From Epiperipatus broadwayi (Eukaryota; Onychophora; Udeonychophora; Euonychophora; Peripatidae), in NCBI GenBank assembly GCA_028023455.1, contig JAQFVV010000274.1:184001-248000 (forward strand): DNA of 64,000 nt. The letters are read 5' to 3'. The notes beneath the pieces were generated by a model, which worked only from the letters and a program-made list of their open reading frames with translations, did not search any database and was not told where the DNA came from. Each line of letters begins with the position of its first letter. The stretch's first letter is position 1. Of the stretch, positions 1 to 11,094 are shown one piece after another. The position numbers were made by a program, and so were the translations under genes.

Positions 1-747
1 CATTTTATTAACTTCGGCATACGACGCCATTTCCGACTTAAAAAACTCAACATCAAAATTAGGCGGAGTATGCAAAACTTTTCCGTAAACTAGGGGGTTC
101 GGTTCTTTCGAGACGTAATATATTTTCTTATTTTGAATTTTTTTTATCGTTGCCTCCGCTTTTTCTTTTTGATCGGTGGTAAAATACTCAATAGAAACAA
201 AACCCCTTGCAGCAAAGAAAGCTGTATGTTTAACGGTATTTAATAAACTATTTTGATCAAGAACCTTAAGGTATTCGTTTATATCAGGTTTATCAAGGAC
301 ATGTTCACCGCTGAACTCATTAGATTGCATAATTAAACTAAAAATGGATGTACATGCTGACATACAACTAGTAAATTTCCTTTTCCAGTAAGAGTTTAAG
401 TGAATGAAGGCCCTTGATGGGGGTTGACAAGAAACGTTATCCGCAAGCGTATTATCACTAAAATCTAGATAACTTGTATCCTGTTTATCTGCATTTTTCT
501 CCACATGTAAACATAAATCCTCTTCCTTTGTGTCCTGGTTTTTTTCCTTGAATGCACTAATATTATTTTCTTTATCCAGTTTTCTTTTTTTATTGCGTAG
601 CTCAATACTTTTTACTTCGGTCGTAACGTTATTACTAACGGCAACAGAATTCTCACATGTATTACCTCCATCTTTAGATATTATAGTTTCATCACCTCTC
701 AAACCTTTATTTATCACCTTGTTCTTTTTTGATGACTTCTTCGTCAT
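1..747 (-). CDS. Partial unidentified lysine-rich protein, runs off left edge
   Basis: An uninterrupted reading frame of 249 codons starts at ATG (745-747, complement) and is still open at base 1, so the C-terminus lies outside the window. The first ~90 residues are rich in Lys, Asn, Ser and Glu and look disordered (start MTKKSSKKNK). The distal part is more ordered, with alternating hydrophobic residues and segments such as GFVSIEYFTTDQ and YGKVLHTPPNFDVEFF. I do not recognise the family. The basic tail followed by a small compact domain would fit a LINE ORF1 (RRM-like) or a host nuclear protein; that is inference. It is the longest undamaged frame in the first 29 kb. Codon use is AT-biased like its surroundings. 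Nothing upstream (748-1113) gives a clear promoter. Confidence 0.5.
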   Translation of the reverse strand, partial: MTKKSSKKNKVINKGLRGDETIISKDGGNTCENSVAVSNNVTTEVKSIELRNKKRKLDKENNISAFKEKNQDTKEEDLCLHVEKNADKQDTSYLDFSDNTLADNVSCQPPSRAFIHLNSYWKRKFTSCMSACTSIFSLIMQSNEFSGEHVLDKPDINEYLKVLDQNSLLNTVKHTAFFAARGFVSIEYFTTDQKEKAEATIKKIQNKKIYYVSKEPNPLVYGKVLHTPPNFDVEFFKSEMASYAEVNKM

Positions 748-1113
748 ATTAAAAATGCACAACAATTACCAACCTGGACAACTTCAGGGAAGAAACGAAA
801 GCAAACAGGCGGACGCCATTACTCACCGGAAGCACTTTTTTTTCATAAAAGAACAAAATAAACTAGTGAAACTGAGTGCATAAAATTTTCAGTCCTATTT
901 ATATGTCACTGCCTCGTTATATTTTAATTAAATTTTTCCGGAATCAGTTTAATTAATTTAAATTTTATTAATTATTTGCCATTTTCTCCTAATCTGCATA
1001 TTTGTCTAGATCAATCTGACTTTGGATAAGATAGTTTTTTTTAATTATTCTCATTGTTTATGTTTGTAGCAGTTTATAGATACTAATTCCCATTCTTTGC
1101 TTATCTGACAAGC

Positions 1114-1403
1114 AAACCTTGAGGGAATTTTAAATTTGATTATAAGTTTTTTTTTATTTTATTCGATTCAACTTTCATATTTTATTTACACAAATACATT
1201 CATTTACTTTATATATTTAAAATCAAATAAATGAAAAGAGACATTTTTAGTTTTTATTAAACCTTGAGGGAATTTTAAATTTGATTATAAGTTTTTTATT
1301 TTATTTTATTCGATTCAACTTTCATATTTTATTTACACATATACATTCATTTAATTTATATATTTAAAATCAAATAAATGAAAAGAGACATTTTTAGTTT
1401 TTA
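1114..1403. repeat. 145-bp tandem duplication
   Basis: Two head-to-tail copies (1114-1258 and 1259-1403) begin AAACCTTGAGGGAATTTTAA and end near GACATTTTTAGTTTTTA. They differ by only a few substitutions and small T-run indels, so the duplication is fairly recent. No coding content. The flanks (748-1113 and 1404-1779) are AT-rich with no gene that I can support. Confidence 0.85.
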
Positions 1404-1779
1404 AGATTTTTTTTTTAAATAGTTAAGTTAAATTTTACCTTCCTCCTGAATTACTCTTTAATTAATTTGTGTAAAAAACTTTACAAATGATGCAGTGTTT
1501 AATTCCTCCCCCTTCCTTCGACTAACTATTTTCTTTTAATAAAACTCTTTATCTTTCTAAACACAACTTTTCTCAACTTTTTCTAAATTACATTTTCTTC
1601 TTTAATCATTCTTTTGATGAAGTTTATTATTAAAATTCTTTAACTTTTACAATATTGCTTTTGCAGTGATTTTTATTTATTAAAATTTTAATTTTAAAAT
1701 CTTTACATTTATGAAATTTTTACTTTAATAATTTTAAACAAAAATTATTATGAATGCTTGATTAGTGGTACAATAATCA

Positions 1780-2013
1780 GTGCTCAGTTTATATTACGAT
1801 GGACAGGTGTCAACTTACCCCAAGCTTCAACACTTCAGTTCACCACACCATTGAAAATTTGACAGAATTTCCAAATTCCTTTTGTGGCATCAGCACGGGA
1901 TTTGGGAATTCCATCATCAGATTTTCAATGGTACGGATAGCTGAAGAGTTGGTGTAGATTGAAGCCTGTTCATCAATGTGCAAGGACCCGCTATCCCAAC
2001 ATAAACTGAGCAC
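1780..2013. repeat. Fold-back element with GTGCTCAGTTTAT ends
   Basis: The two ends are inverted copies: GTGCTCAGTTTAT at 1780 pairs with ATAAACTGAGCAC ending at 2013, and CATTGAAAAT near 1850 pairs with ATTTTCAATG near 1922. The arms are diverged in the middle. A third copy of one arm (GGACAGGCTTCAATCTACTC onward) is at about 27395-27456, where the gypsy LTR cuts it. This is a dispersed non-autonomous repeat of unknown parentage. Confidence 0.7.
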
Positions 2014-2044
2014 CCTACATATATGGGTACTTTAGTATTTTTCT

Positions 2045-2219
2045 TGCTATGACGTATTACCACAAAGACGTACTACTCTAATCTTCCGATCTTTAAGATA
2101 ACGTCTTCTAGTGATTTACGGACAATGTTAATCGATAAAATTTGTTCGAAAATCATGTGTCGTTATGTTATTGATCGAAAGATTAGAGCAGTAAGTCTTC
2201 ATGATAATATGTCATAGCA
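2045..2219. mobile_element. Short fold-back MITE
   Basis: Inverted arms of roughly 55 bp: TGCTATGACGTATTACCAC at 2045 pairs with the complement of the segment ending ATGTCATAGCA at 2219, through CTCTAATCTTCCGATC and its partner GATCGAAAGATTAGAG. A ~60-bp spacer separates them. There is no coding capacity. I see no convincing target-site duplication, so the transposon family stays open. Confidence 0.7.
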
Positions 2220-2309
2220 CTAAACAGTAGTAATGAAGCAAGCCATCTTGTAGAAATCGGATGCCATGTTTGTTCTTTCTGGAAAAAAAATAGATTACTA
2301 TTTAATTAA

Positions 2310-2830
2310 TATAAAACATGTAATAGCAAAATAGTATGTAGTAAAGCTGCAAAAATACTAAAATAGAACATGTAATAGCAAGAATAATACGAAAGAGGCC
2401 AATCAGTAAAAGTAGCAAAAATATTACAAAATCCAGTAGGCATAGTAAGAATAATACGAAAGAGGACATGTAATAGCAAGAATAATATGAAAGAGAACGT
2501 CTAATAGCAAGAATAATACGAAAGAGGACATCTAATAGCAAGAATAATACGATAGAGGACATCTAATAGCAAGAATAATACGACAGAGGACATCTAATTG
2601 CAAGCATAATACGAAAGAGGACACCTAATAATTAGTCTAAAACATGTAATAGCAAAATATGTAGTAAAACAGCAAAAAAATACCAAAATAGGACATCTAA
2701 TAACAAGAATAATACGAAAGAGGACATCTAATAGCAAGAATAATACTAAATAGGCCAACCAGTAAAAACAGCAAAAATACTAGTACAAAATCTGGTAGGC
2801 ATAGCAAGAATACTAAAAAGGACATGTGTA
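2310..2830. repeat. 31-bp minisatellite array
   Basis: About a dozen imperfect units of the type GAGGACATCTAATAGCAAGA followed by ATAATACGAAA. Successive GAGGACA starts at 2524 and 2555 give the 31-bp period. Variant units are interspersed with AGTAAAACAGCAAAAATAC segments, so there is a higher-order structure too. A hydrophobic reading frame across it is only a translation of the repeat. Confidence 0.85.
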
Positions 2831-3185
2831 ATATATATATAAGACAGTAATTTAAAAATTGATTTAAAGCAAAACTGCAAAAATTAGTACAAAAACAAAA
2901 ATAATTTCTCTAAAAAACCAAAAAATGTTAAATAGATACTGTCAAATATATATATAAGACATTAACTTAAAAATTGATTTAAACCCAAACATGTTAAATA
3001 AGTACTGTCAAATATATATATATAAGACACTAACTTAAAAATTTTAAAGCAAAACTGCAAAAATTAGTACAAAAACAAAAATAATTTCTCTGAAAAAGCC
3101 AAAAATGTTAAATAGGTACTGTCAAAAATCTATATGTAAGAACCTAAACTTAAAAATTGATTTAAAGCAAAACTGCAGAAATTAA
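2831..3185. repeat. ~115-bp tandem repeat
   Basis: The marker TATATAAGACA, followed by TTAAAAATTGATTTAAAGC and AAAACTGCAAAAATTAGTAC, recurs at 2841, 2956, 3024 and 3138. Spacings are 115, 68 and 114 bp; the short one reflects an internal deletion. It abuts the 31-bp array directly. Confidence 0.8.
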
Positions 3186-3253
3186 TGCAACAGACAACAA
3201 AATATATTGAAAGGATATTAAGAAACAAAATAAAATATACTTACAAAAAGCGA

Positions 3254-4122
3254 TCACTGGGTTGGGCTGAATTCGCCTATATGATGCAAAATGGCACTAA
3301 AGGGATCGTCTTTGTAGAGGCGCCTCCACATAAACTTGGTCAAATACGAATCAAAGTGTTGGCGCATGGTGCCTCTATGTTTTTTTTATTACGCCACTTC
3401 ACTAAACCCCACAACTTCTCAATATGTTGTGTGTGAACACCGGTTGTCGGCTCTACAAAGTTATACGTATGGTTGACTCTATTATGATCATATCCTGCTT
3501 CTGCCAATTCTTCACTTTTGTAGCCTTTCCAGCAATCGCTATAAATGGTAGATCCTTCTTGGACATTTTCTAAAATGGCTTGCATAAGAGTAGCTGCACT
3601 TTGGTCACGAATGGCTGTTACAAAACACTCGTCAGTCTCTCTGCAGATATCTTCAAATATCCACTGCTGTGGAGCATTATTTTTACGTTTAGAGAATAGA
3701 CTTTCGTCAATTTCAATGATCGTGTTAGGACCCCCGATTTTACGTTTCTCTAAACATAGCAACCTCCATGTGCACAATTCCCGAAGGTAATTGTTCCACT
3801 CTACTACTGTTTTGTTAGCCATGTTTAACTGTTCTGCACAAAATGTTATTGATGTTAGTTGTTTCGCCCAGCAATAAATAAAACAAAACTGTGACAAAAG
3901 AAATTTTGGAGCCTTGGAACCACGTTCATTTTCTTATCGGTGTTTTTTTAAACAAGCCTTCAGATTACAGTGCCACTGTTTCTCTGAGTTATGTATGTAT
4001 TTCTTCATTTCGTGGCCATTTTCACATAATTTTACATTTGGAATAACTCCACTATTTTGGAAGTAAGTTATAGCTTCCTCTTCAGAATCCGGTAAATTCC
4101 ACAGGTTAGTAATTTCAGCCAT
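3254..4122 (-). pseudogene. Merlin-type (ISXO2-like, IS1595 family) DDE transposase, frameshifted
   Basis: DNA transposase of the Merlin superfamily, whose bacterial relatives carry the ISXO2-like DDE domain. The N-terminal part (3934-4122) starts MAEITNLWNLPDSEEE and has a zinc-ribbon pattern (CENGHEMKKY, then WHCNLKAC). The catalytic part (3340-3897) carries IGGPNTIIEIDESLF, then SDCWKGYKSEELAEAGYDH, then VNHTYNFVEP with HTQHIEKLWGLVKW, the family's three acidic/His-rich motifs. A C-terminal tail in a third frame (MRQHFDSYL, FMWRRLYKDDPF) ends at a TGA at 3254-3256. Two frame changes break it: one between the zinc ribbon and the DDE domain (~3898-3935), one at an A/T homopolymer near 3380. 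It is therefore probably inactive. The 5' leader just upstream has been amplified into the array at 4117-5250. Confidence 0.88.
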
Positions 4123-5250
4123 TCCAAATTATTATCTGTTAATTACAAAAACACAAAGTATTAATCTCAACACGCTAAAAATAATAATCAAACTTTCAAT
4201 AACTTACGTTAACTTAAAAAGAAGCACAATGGATGCAAAATAATTCTATGTAAAAGCACAAAACGGACGTAAAATCTGTAAATTCAAAAAAATATAGTAT
4301 TAATCTTGAAATGTTCAAAAAGGAAAAAAAATCAAATAATCCAACTTTAAGCAACTTACATCAAAAAAATTTCTGGAAAATATTAGAAAATCTCAGTATA
4401 AAAGCATAAAATGGATGCAAATCTGTAAATTCAAAAAATATTATATTATGGAAAAGCCCAAAACGGACGTAAAATATGTAAATTCAAAAAAAATATTATA
4501 GTATTAATCTAAAAATGCTCAAAAAGAAAAAAAACAAAAAAATACAGCCATTCAAAATTATTATCTGTTAATTACAAAAACACAAAGTATTAATCTCAAC
4601 ACGCTAAAAAAAAAAAGGGGAAAAAATAGTATGGAAAAGCACAAAATGGATGCAAATCTGTAAATTCAACACAAAAGCACAAAATGGATGTAAAATATGT
4701 AAATTAAAAAAAAAAAATTATAGTATTAATCTAAAAATGTTCAAAAAGAAAAAAAAACAAAAAATACAGCCATTCCAAATTATTATCTGATAATTACAAA
4801 AACACAAAGTGTTATTCTCAACACGCTAAAAAAAAAAAGAAAAAATAATAGTTTTGAAAAGCACAAAATGAACGCAAATCTATAAATTCAAAAAATATTA
4901 TAGTATGGAAAAACTCAAAATGTACGTAAAATATGTAAATTCAAAAAAAAAAAATTATAGTATTAATCTAAAAATTCTCAAAAAGAAAAAAAAAAAATAC
5001 AGCCATTCAAAATTATTATCTGTTAATTACAAAAACACAAAGTATTAATCTCAACACGCTAAAAAAAAAGAAAAAAAAATAGTATGGAAAAGCACAAAAT
5101 GGATGCAAATCTGTAAATTTAAAAAATATTATGGAAAAACACAAAATATTATACTATTAATTAAATAATACAACTTTAAGAAACTTGCATCAAAAAAATC
5201 TCTGGAAAATCTCAATACAAAAGTCTGAAGTATAGTATGAAAAAGCACAA
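4117..5250. repeat. ~225-bp satellite derived from the Merlin 5' leader
   Basis: The block AGCCATTC(C/A)AAATTATTATCTG, then TTAATTACAAAAACACAAAG and TATTAATCTCAACACGC, starts at 4117, 4546, 4768 and 5001. Intervals are 429, 222 and 233 bp, so about five units. The first copy begins inside the transposase start codon region (CAT at 4120-4122), so the array grew from the transposon leader. Units also share AAAAGCACAAAATGGATGCA. Long A runs separate the parts. Confidence 0.8.
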
Positions 5251-5939
5251 AAAAAATCTATGTACTGACTCCGTTAACAGCGCACTTACAAAAGACAATG
5301 AAAACATTTGACATGCTCTCTCGACTTAAATCTTGCTGGTCACCACACGGGTCAGTACAATAAAAAAACCTTTCCCATAGATTAGTCATGCCTGTGTCTT
5401 TGTTGCCATGACAATGTTTATCTAAACTTCGATTAAATCTTACCGGCAAAAAACATGCTAAGCATAATACATCATAGCTCATAAAATACGAAATTACTTA
5501 TATATAGATGGGAGATGGCAATCTGGAACAAGTGCCGAGTGCCGATCCAGCACAAAACACATACTGGTGGTTATCCTTCTTGCATATGTGCGGCAATCTA
5601 TATCAGTAGTAAGAGATAGTGTGAATAGTGAAGTAACCTAAAAGTCTCAGTTTAAATCCACTATATTAATTATATGTTTTATCGTGACTAAACATAACAG
5701 ATTTATTTGATGCAGTCTATGGAAAAATTTTTTTTATACCCATGGCTGAAAAAAGTTTTAAACAAAATATTGCCTTTTGTCATTATTCCAAAAAAAGTTG
5801 AATACAATTTTGTAAAATCAAACAAGAATGGTTGCTTTTAGTTAATACAAATAGTAATTTGTCAATTAAACATTAAAATAACTTTTAGAGTGGTGATTCA
5901 CATAAATTTAAAAAGTTATTTTCTATCTCACTATATAAA
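5251..5939. other. Non-repetitive spacer with a 74-codon frame and a possible left LTR end
   Basis: A minus-strand frame of 74 codons (5258-5482) is cysteine-rich (CLACFLPVRF, FYCTDPCGD, FCKCAVNG) and less AT-biased than its flanks, but I recognise nothing in it. Further right, TGACTAAACATAACAG (ending ~5702) resembles TGACTAAACACAACAG (ending ~8231) beyond the decayed gypsy element. The two may be LTR ends. Evidence for either is weak. Confidence 0.25.
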
Positions 5940-8235
5940 AAGAAGAAAAAATATCAGGATGGCTAAAGTTGACTCAATTGAGGCATTCAATCTGGCTACC
6001 CAATGAATTAGCCAAGCTATAGATTGAATAATCGTGTATTTACAGGTTAATCAAATCAAGGACTAGAGTTTAAATTAACCATGCTTATGTCAATACTCAT
6101 ACTCCAGACTTACAAGATCATTAAATCATAAATACCATCAGATACTGGCTGACCTAGATTTTGACAAAGCATTGATACTAACCAACTGTTTTATGCCTAA
6201 ACTCCTAATGATAATGCAGAAATATGATTACAATATTTGTGTGCAAGAGGAAGGAGATAAAGCTAAAGATTTTGCTGTTAAAATACATTCATTAGCATTA
6301 AAATGTGATTTTAAAGACCCTTAATCAAGCTCCTCATAATCATTTTATGTGTGAGATGAGTGATTATAATCGTAGGGTCAAGTTCCTAATAGATTCTGAC
6401 ATAACTTTTGAATCAGCTTTGTGTCAAGCAACAACAGTGAGTCAAGCAAAATCATTAAAAAAATAAATTATAATATTCCAAATATTGAACATATCATTGG
6501 GTCAGTCAATAACTCAGCTGACAGCTCAATCAATGAGAGAAAAGCATTAATAAATACACACATACATAGAATGTCCACATTGTTACAGATATAATGAATC
6601 AATACCCTCACACATAGATCCATACTGCTATATAGTGTGTATACAAAAAACTGTTTGATTTAAAAGTAGACAAGTAGTGAATGACAGAATGGATAAATCC
6701 ATTCCAAAAAGCAATTTAAAGTAAAAAAAAAACCCAACAAATTGCCTGCGTAAATAAAATGAGAAACAGTGACTCATATGTTGGTCACAATGGCACTAGA
6801 ACAGGATCTGCAATGTCCATAGTGTCAAACAAGTCATGATTTATTATTAATAGGAGTAATAAATTTTAGCAGTAACCTAGCAACAAAACAATAATGATTA
6901 CCAAAACAATCTAGTATCACTCTTCGGTCAGGCAAGAATGAAGGTTACAATGACTAATAAAACTAGATATCTGTGTTGCTGGTTATCAGAGCAGTTTATT
7001 AGGACATGACTAGTTCACTCCCTTAGGGTTCATACTGACTCAAGTGAACCCGCTCACAACAATAAATGCAAATAGTATCTACCCAGAAGTTAATAAGTTG
7101 GGTTTGAGTGCTAAAATACACAAAACTTTAAGTTCAACTAAGTGGATATATATTCACACCCTATACCACACACTTAATGGAAACACTCAAACATAAAGGG
7201 CCATGAACATTGGTGGTGTCACAGAAATCAATAGGTCAAATTACACATCATCGGCTAGCTATAATGAACCTACAATTCCATGACCATCCATCAGCAAAGC
7301 CTCATCCTATTTATAAAAAGACAAATTAACAGTGATGTGTCAGCAATCAGCTGTATGAAACTACAATTCTAAGCAAGATAAGACAGTTTCAATTTACCAA
7401 TGATAAATTATCAGTCAACTATAATAAACATTCAGCTCCAAAAATGTCAAATAAATTACAATAGTGGATCTGCTGGGAAGAAGCAACAAAGTGAAGAAAA
7501 TGTCTTCCAATGCACTGACATCATTACAATCCCCAGAGCTAATTTTAAACAGGAGGAGGTAAGGTCATATCTCACCTTTTCTACAATTAAGGGACTAGTC
7601 CAGATTCCTTTTTATTGTGTTCAGATTGAGCATTTACTGCCACTAACCAAAGTCCATATAAAGAGATAATGTATAGCCCATGGCAAGAATTAACCAATAT
7701 AGAATGATTCTCACTGAATCCAAATGTTTCCATTAAGATTGGGGATCCAGCAATAAAGAGCTAGCCATTTTGAAGATAAGGTCAGAGATTTGTTAAATCT
7801 GAATAACAGTAGCCTAGTTCTCCATATAAGGTCAAAACGAACTTCTGTTAACCTGAACAGCAGTGCTCATTTTCCAGACTTTAGCCATTTAAGCTAATGG
7901 TTATGCAGCAAGGCAAGCCCGTATTCAGGACTCTTAAGCTTCCAGAACCAAACCTGACTTGGAGCAAGCTGTCATTACAGCTGAAAGAGTCGCTATACCT
8001 GCCATGAGACAGACTGTCAAGTCTAGCTGGAAGTAGATAGGAAATCAATAATGGCATGTCGAGTCCCTTGTTTAACAGTTTACCTTAGAACTGGAAACTA
8101 TTTTTCACCAACATAGGAGGTGGAGTCTAGTTATCTATAAATTATATTTGTAAATTGAGTGCATGCTTTGTATGTATATGTTATTAAATATATTATAAAA
8201 CATATGTATACTCATGACTAAACACAACAGTATCA
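5940..8235 (+). pseudogene. Decayed Ty3/gypsy retrotransposon (gag to pol remnants)
   Basis: Coding remnants in several frames follow gypsy order. Gag: EEGDKAKDFAVKIHSLALKC then, after a one-base shift, HFMCEMSDYNRRVKFLIDSD (about 6245-6460), the capsid C-terminal pattern of Mag/K02A2.6-like elements. Next a zinc-knuckle-like ECPHCYRYNE (about 6570), then a protease-like stretch around GSAMSIVSNK (about 6800-6835). The pol part downstream is too eroded to place residues with confidence. Many stops and shifts show that it is long dead. It is one of few plus-strand coding remnants here. Candidate LTR ends share TGACTAAACA(C/T)AACAG (~5702, ~8231). Confidence 0.6.
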
Positions 8236-8946
8236 AAGAATTCAGTCTTAGTTGATTCTCCACTAAGTAAATAAGCACATTTTTATAACCATCTATATAA
8301 AATTATAAAAATCAAAAATATATAATAATGAAAAATAAACTTTATCAATCTAATGAAATTAAAATTTGGAAGCTACATAAATAAAATAAACACATGTACA
8401 TACGTAATAAAATATTCTTTAAACACCAGTCAACACTTACACAATCCCAATATTGATAACAATTAACCATTTCAAACTGTTGTCAAGGTAACCTTTTAAC
8501 AATAAAGGTGAAATTGTAATAGAATCCAACCTTTATCTATGGTGCAATATATTTATATAGAAACTAAAGATTGCAATTTGACCACAGAAATTGAAACAAT
8601 TGATACAAAGAAGTTTAAATAAACCTTCTTAACAGGTAAATATAAATTATTCTGAATGCAGACTAATAACTTGTCACTTATAACATCACAAACTGCAATT
8701 ATGATTTTCATTTATTAAAATTATATTTTAATAATTGAACAAAATTATATTTTAATGAAGAAACAAACCATAAATAATACAGAAACATCTACAAATTTAT
8801 TAATTAAAAAAAAAAAACACAATGAGAAAAAAAAATTAAAACTATATGTTAAATTATTAATATACTAATTTTAAAGACAAAAATAAAATAAAAATAATCT
8901 TACACATAACCAGGATACAATATTACTAGATAATCCTTCATGTAGC
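8236..8946. other. AT-rich spacer, nothing recognised
   Basis: Mostly A/T with a poly-A tract near 8805-8830. I see no conserved coding segment, inverted repeat or tandem array that I can support. Confidence 0.5.
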
Positions 8947-9186
8947 TTAAGTATTGACTGCAGGTGTCGATCCTCTGCCATATTCTTTTATTATGTTGTC
9001 ATTCTGAAAAGGCTTTTTATGAATTGCAAGTATATGTGCAATCTTAAATGAGGCTACTGTTGCAACCTTCATTTTATTTGTGGACTTAGTAAACATTGGT
9101 TGATTGGCAACTAATGCGTTTTTCAGTTCTTTCACTTTACATTTTCTTAGATTGCTGTCAGAAGGATAATCGGTATCATTTTTCAT
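8947..9186 (-). pseudogene. hAT transposase fragment (GTF2IRD2/ZBED5-like type)
   Basis: A 79-codon open segment matches the region just after the BED finger in the hAT transposases that gave rise to GTF2IRD2, ZBED5 and SCAND3-type proteins: a linker ending ELKNALVANQPMFTK, then KVATVASFKIAHILAIHKKP and NDNIIKEYG. In the family this helix-rich part leads into the RNase H-like catalytic core, which is missing here. The fragment starts exactly where PLE sequence ends (9187), so it looks truncated by insertion or deletion. A C-terminal hAT fragment of the same general type lies at 63.2-63.7 kb. Confidence 0.6.
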
Positions 9187-10350
9187 AGTATACCATTTAT
9201 TTTCAAAAAGTAGGGAAATGTGAGTCGAGCACTTTCATTAGGGCAACGGGCTAGCAATAGTTCCTCATGCACTATCTGGATTGATGCCTTTCTCCTGATG
9301 GATCCATACAATTCTTTCACATCCATTGTAGCCATAGTGGAAATTTGTGTAAGCCTAATGTTTTTGATTTTAAAAATGAATTGGAAAGAATTGACGGTGT
9401 ATGAGCTAAAGTTAAGGTACTCTATCAGTATGTGATTGATTAATTTGGCTATTCAAAATATTTGGCTATTCAAAATAATGCACGCCGCCAAAGTTCATCA
9501 TCAATCTTAATGGTTTATCTGGTTTCTGTAGTTTATAGTTGGTGAACATCCGGGGAGGTCTAGTGGCTGAAGCATATTGTTCATAAATCTTTGTCTGTCT
9601 AGCATAATATTAAAGTTGTTGTCCTGTACAAGGTTTAAGATTGTAATTTGATCATGCATTTTATTTTTATAATCTGTTATTTAGCAGGACAAATTATCTT
9701 CTTTAAGACTTAACATTGTGTGAGTTGAAGAATTGTTTAGTCTTTAAAATATTTTTATCCCCTGCATTACCTGCTCCTTCCGCCAAATTGTTATTTAAGA
9801 ATTTAGATAAAACTGTGATAATAGCATCTCTATAGGTTGTTATTGAGGCTTGCCTCGATGTCTGCAATTAATTTAAGTTTGAGAGACTTAAGCTTCCTCC
9901 CAAGTATTTAGGTGCCAGCGATAAGATTTTCTTAATTTTATACGGTGGTGTAATTGTACATCTGTTAACAAAGTCTGCCAAGTTAATCTGGAGATTTCGT
10001 TTTCGCTTGATAGCCAAAAATTTTATTTTATGTTCAAATTTTAATATGTGTAATCTCTTAATTTTATAAAGCTTATCTTGAATCCACTGAGGGACCACAC
10101 AATTTGCAGTCATCATATTCTATCTACTTGTTTGTTTTTTGAAAGCATGTCTACATCCATTGGTAATATAAGACAACAGCTGTTTTTGAAGTTCATTCTT
10201 AATTTTATCATTATTATATATTGTTCTATTAATATTAATAATGCAAGAATTGGGAATACAATCATTGCATTTAGAAAAGAACGAGAGCTTTTGCTCAAAT
10301 ATTTTCATTGAAATTCTGCAGCATAAGATCTGCTTTTCTTGTCCTCTGTT
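9187..10350 (-). pseudogene. Penelope-like element (PLE) reverse transcriptase remnant
   Basis: Conserved PLE blocks appear in the right order but in different frames. N-terminal KIKKILSLAPKYLGG (about 9890-9940) follows a basic segment. Then RMFTNYKLQKPDKPLR with NFGG (about 9490-9570), the family's primer-grip-like 'NxKLHKxxxPLR' block. Then TMDVKELYGSI (about 9305-9340), which contains the first catalytic Asp. The same block in the PLE at 24.6-26.0 kb reads LDVKELYGSV, so these two belong to one subfamily. The YxDD box and the GIY-YIG nuclease are absent: the element stops where the hAT fragment begins. A terminal-repeat motif lies upstream at 10467-10499. Confidence 0.75.
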
Positions 10351-10466
10351 CATCATGTAATAAATGCAGTTTTACTTCCCATTATGATGTAAACAAATAT
10401 ACACTTATAAATAAAATTTAATGGAGAAGATATAATTTAATTAATAAATACAGATAGGCTTAACAT

Positions 10467-10499
10467 TTTCGAGGATCCATGCCTCATAATCATAGCGGT
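10467..10499 (-). other. PLE terminal motif with hammerhead-like stem
   Basis: On the minus strand: TATGATTATGAGGCATGGAT followed by CCTCGAAAATG. A GAGG/CCTC stem is flanked 5' by TGATTA and 3' by GAAA. The PLE 3' end at 24.60 kb has the same sequence family (GAGG-CAT-GCCTCATA-TCAT-GCGGTAAT on the plus strand), which identifies it as PLE terminal (pLTR) sequence. Confidence 0.5.
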
Positions 10500-10720
10500 A
10501 ATAAAACACATATAAGAAAATTTATGCAAAAATATTTAAATTAGCGATGTGTTATGTAGCCCATTTGTCTTGTGATCATTAGATTTGGTGCATAAGATTA
10601 CAGGATTGACAGGCGTAAAGTTGTACCCAGCAGTTTTGGCATGTTCCATAAATAGTATACTGGACAAAACATGTTTATCCATCTAACATGAGCTGGAACT
10701 CACAAAATGTACTTCAAACC

Positions 10721-10870
10721 CAGTCAAGCCTGAGATTTAGGTTAGGGACCAATCTGAATTCGAACCCACTCTCTAAACCCCAGATCAACCACCTAATGGA
10801 TAACATAATAATGATGGCACATGAGAATTAAAAAATCCAGCCCGCTAGCAGAATGTAAAGACAATGAGAC
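10721..10870 (-). mobile_element. tRNA-type SINE, copy 1
   Basis: On the minus strand it starts GTCTCATTGTCTTTACATTC and ends CTCAGGCTTGACTG, 150 bp. It contains a pol III B-box-like GGTTCGAATTC preceded by TTAGGTGGTTGATCTGG, an A-box-like segment. A homologous copy in the opposite orientation with the same ends is at 47874-48021. Similarity stops abruptly at both ends. No LINE-like 3' tail was identified. Confidence 0.7.
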
Positions 10871-11094
10871 ACCTTCTAAGATTAACTTAATTAAATGTAT
10901 GTATGGAAGTGGAAAAAATTGGAATTCGAACACTTAAATAACTTTAAAATAAAATATTTAATAAAAGATACATAAAAAACATTTGATTATAGTGATATTG
11001 CAATGGGTGTGAATATACATGCCACTGTAGTTCATATGCTCTCATATTATGGTTTTAAACATTCACAAATTAATTTCCTTTTTTATTTTGTTGC

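Noticed and set aside
530-883. 117-codon plus-strand frame
   Set aside because: It lies over the long minus-strand frame and is Phe/Leu/Ser-rich, the typical antisense shadow of a Lys/Glu/Asn-rich protein.
2082-2092. TCTTCCGATCT resembling adapter sequence
   Set aside because: It has an inverted partner within the same MITE (GATCGAAAGATTAGAG), so it is native sequence, unlike the two sites in the gypsy pol.
2302-2562. Hydrophobic 86-codon minus-strand frame that looks like a membrane protein
   Set aside because: It is a direct translation of the 31-bp minisatellite; the repetitive peptide has no independent support.
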